NCBI RefSeq assembly: GCF_018614585.1
Contig: NZ_JAGGOI010000055.1
Span: 1 to 64,000 of the forward strand
Direction: 5' to 3'
DNA from: Streptomyces sp. ISL-1
Lineage (GTDB): Bacteria > Actinomycetota > Actinomycetes > Streptomycetales > Streptomycetaceae
Length of the DNA: 64,000 nucleotides
In this document: positions 63,328-64,000 of the stretch, one piece after another
Layout of the letters: every line of letters begins with the position of its first letter
How positions within the stretch are numbered: position 1 is the stretch's first letter
Program-made: the position numbers and the translations under genes
Notes under the pieces: generated by a model
Told to the model about the DNA's origin: nothing
What the model saw: only the letters and a program-made list of their open reading frames with translations
Databases searched by the model: none

Positions 63328-64000
63328 ATGACCAGTTCAGGCATACGAGGTCGAAGAGGCCGCGCGGCGATCGTGACCGGCGCGCTGACGGCGGTGCTCG
63401 CCGCCGGTACGTACGCGCTGCCGGGCACTGCCGAGGACGCGGCAGCCGAAGCGGCCGACGCGTACACGAATGCTGTCACCGTGGCGGCCGAAACCGGTCA
63501 GGCGCAGACCGAGCAGGTGGCGCTGGCCGCAGCCAAGCGGACCGGCAAGAGGGTCGAGGTTTCGGGCCTTCGCCAGGAGCGCCGCGATGTGTTCGCCGAC
63601 CCCAAGGGGACGTTCACCGCGCAGGAGTACACCCAGCCGGTCCGTACGCTCAAGCCCGGTGGCTGGGCGCCGGTCGACGACACGCTGGTCAAGCAGGCGG
63701 ACGGCAGCCTTTCGCCGAAGGCCGCCACCGTCGGCCTGGAGTTCTCCGGTGGCGGCGACGGCCCGTTCGTCACGATGAGCCGAGCCGGCCGTGAGTACTC
63801 GCTGACCTGGCCGGGCGGCAAGCTGCCCGCCCCGAAGGTGGAGGGCAACACCGCCCGCTATGAGGAAGTGCTGCCGGGTGTGGACCTGGCCGTACGTGCC
63901 GAGATCGAAGGCTTCGGCCACTACTTCATCGTCAAGAACGCCGAAGCCGCGGCCAATCCGGAGCTGAACAGCATCGACCTCGGGCTCACCGCCAAGGGTC
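63328..64000 (+). CDS. Start of a large secreted protein (LamG/DNRLRE-type N-terminal region), cut by window end
   Basis: The 224 visible residues have a signal peptide (RGRRGRAAIVTGALTAVLAAGTYALPG) and then an extracellular region with TQPVRTLKPGGWAPVDDTLV, EVLPGVDLAVRAEIEGFGHYFIVKNAEA, which I recall as the usual N-terminal region of very long Streptomyces secreted proteins with LamG, DNRLRE or RHS domains. GGGGAG precedes ATG 63328; ATG 63292, overlapping the upstream stop, is also possible. It is probably in one operon with the FG-GAP gene. The rest lies beyond 64000. Confidence 0.75.
   Translation, partial: MTSSGIRGRRGRAAIVTGALTAVLAAGTYALPGTAEDAAAEAADAYTNAVTVAAETGQAQTEQVALAAAKRTGKRVEVSGLRQERRDVFADPKGTFTAQEYTQPVRTLKPGGWAPVDDTLVKQADGSLSPKAATVGLEFSGGGDGPFVTMSRAGREYSLTWPGGKLPAPKVEGNTARYEEVLPGVDLAVRAEIEGFGHYFIVKNAEAAANPELNSIDLGLTAKG

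Overview
The window is a high-G+C, gene-dense stretch of chromosome from a Streptomyces or very close relative. The evidence is the GTG/TTG starts, AGGAGG-type ribosome binding sites, mycothiol conjugate amidase, the acyl-CoA carboxylase epsilon subunit, the morphogenic membrane peptide MmpB, and a gene order that resembles, from memory, the S. coelicolor accA2-pccB-cya-hutH ... metB-greA-mca ... PEP carboxykinase region. No rRNA, tRNA, CRISPR array, intact prophage or intact insertion sequence is visible.

Region 1 (1-10 kb) is core metabolism and signalling. It holds the acyl-CoA carboxylase cluster (accA2 start, accE, pccB), birA (the ligase that biotinylates such carboxylases), maf and mmpB. 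These are followed by a class III nucleotidyl cyclase, an enoyl-CoA hydratase, a GAF-GGDEF protein and histidine ammonia-lyase, so putative cAMP and c-di-GMP genes sit within 2.5 kb. Region 2 (10-17.5 kb) is envelope and small-molecule genes: a tiny sortase substrate, an L,D-transpeptidase lipoprotein, a double GNAT protein, an XRE regulator divergent from a zinc alcohol dehydrogenase, and a polytopic membrane protein.

Region 3 (17.5-28.4 kb) is a transport locus. A five-gene Liv-type ABC importer (livF-G-H-M-K, minus strand) is divergent from a PucR regulator, which is followed by a DUF485/sodium-solute symporter pair. An orphan conservon-type sensor kinase ends the region. Region 4 (28.4-35 kb) is a patchy accessory segment with two msrA genes, a third msrA 3' fragment, an IS5-type transposase tail, a duplicated C-terminal coding fragment, a small TGTTAG-ended insertion candidate, a DUF4291 gene with two compensating frameshifts, a serine-hydrolase and YciI/YjbR-type genes.

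Region 5 (35-50.7 kb) returns to conserved genes: metB, a degenerate repeat array, a sigma-factor/membrane-protein pair, MarR, threonine dehydratase, a DrrAB-type ABC exporter behind a strong palindromic operator, greA, mca, a membrane-anchored STAND NTPase with TPRs, and a DUF255 protein. Region 6 (50.8-57.7 kb) is a tightly overlapping four-gene operon: a processive GT2 polymerase with a QxxRW-type motif, a GT39-like polyprenyl-P-sugar transferase, a GT2-GtrA fusion and a secreted copper-radical (galactose-oxidase-like) enzyme with an excalibur-like tail. It looks like a machine that makes and oxidises a cell-surface glycan, and is the best candidate here for an undescribed system. Region 7 (57.7-64 kb) holds a TetR regulator, a hemolysin-III protein with a perfect 24-bp palindrome upstream, GTP-dependent PEP carboxykinase, an FG-GAP beta-propeller protein, and the start of a large secreted protein that runs off the end.
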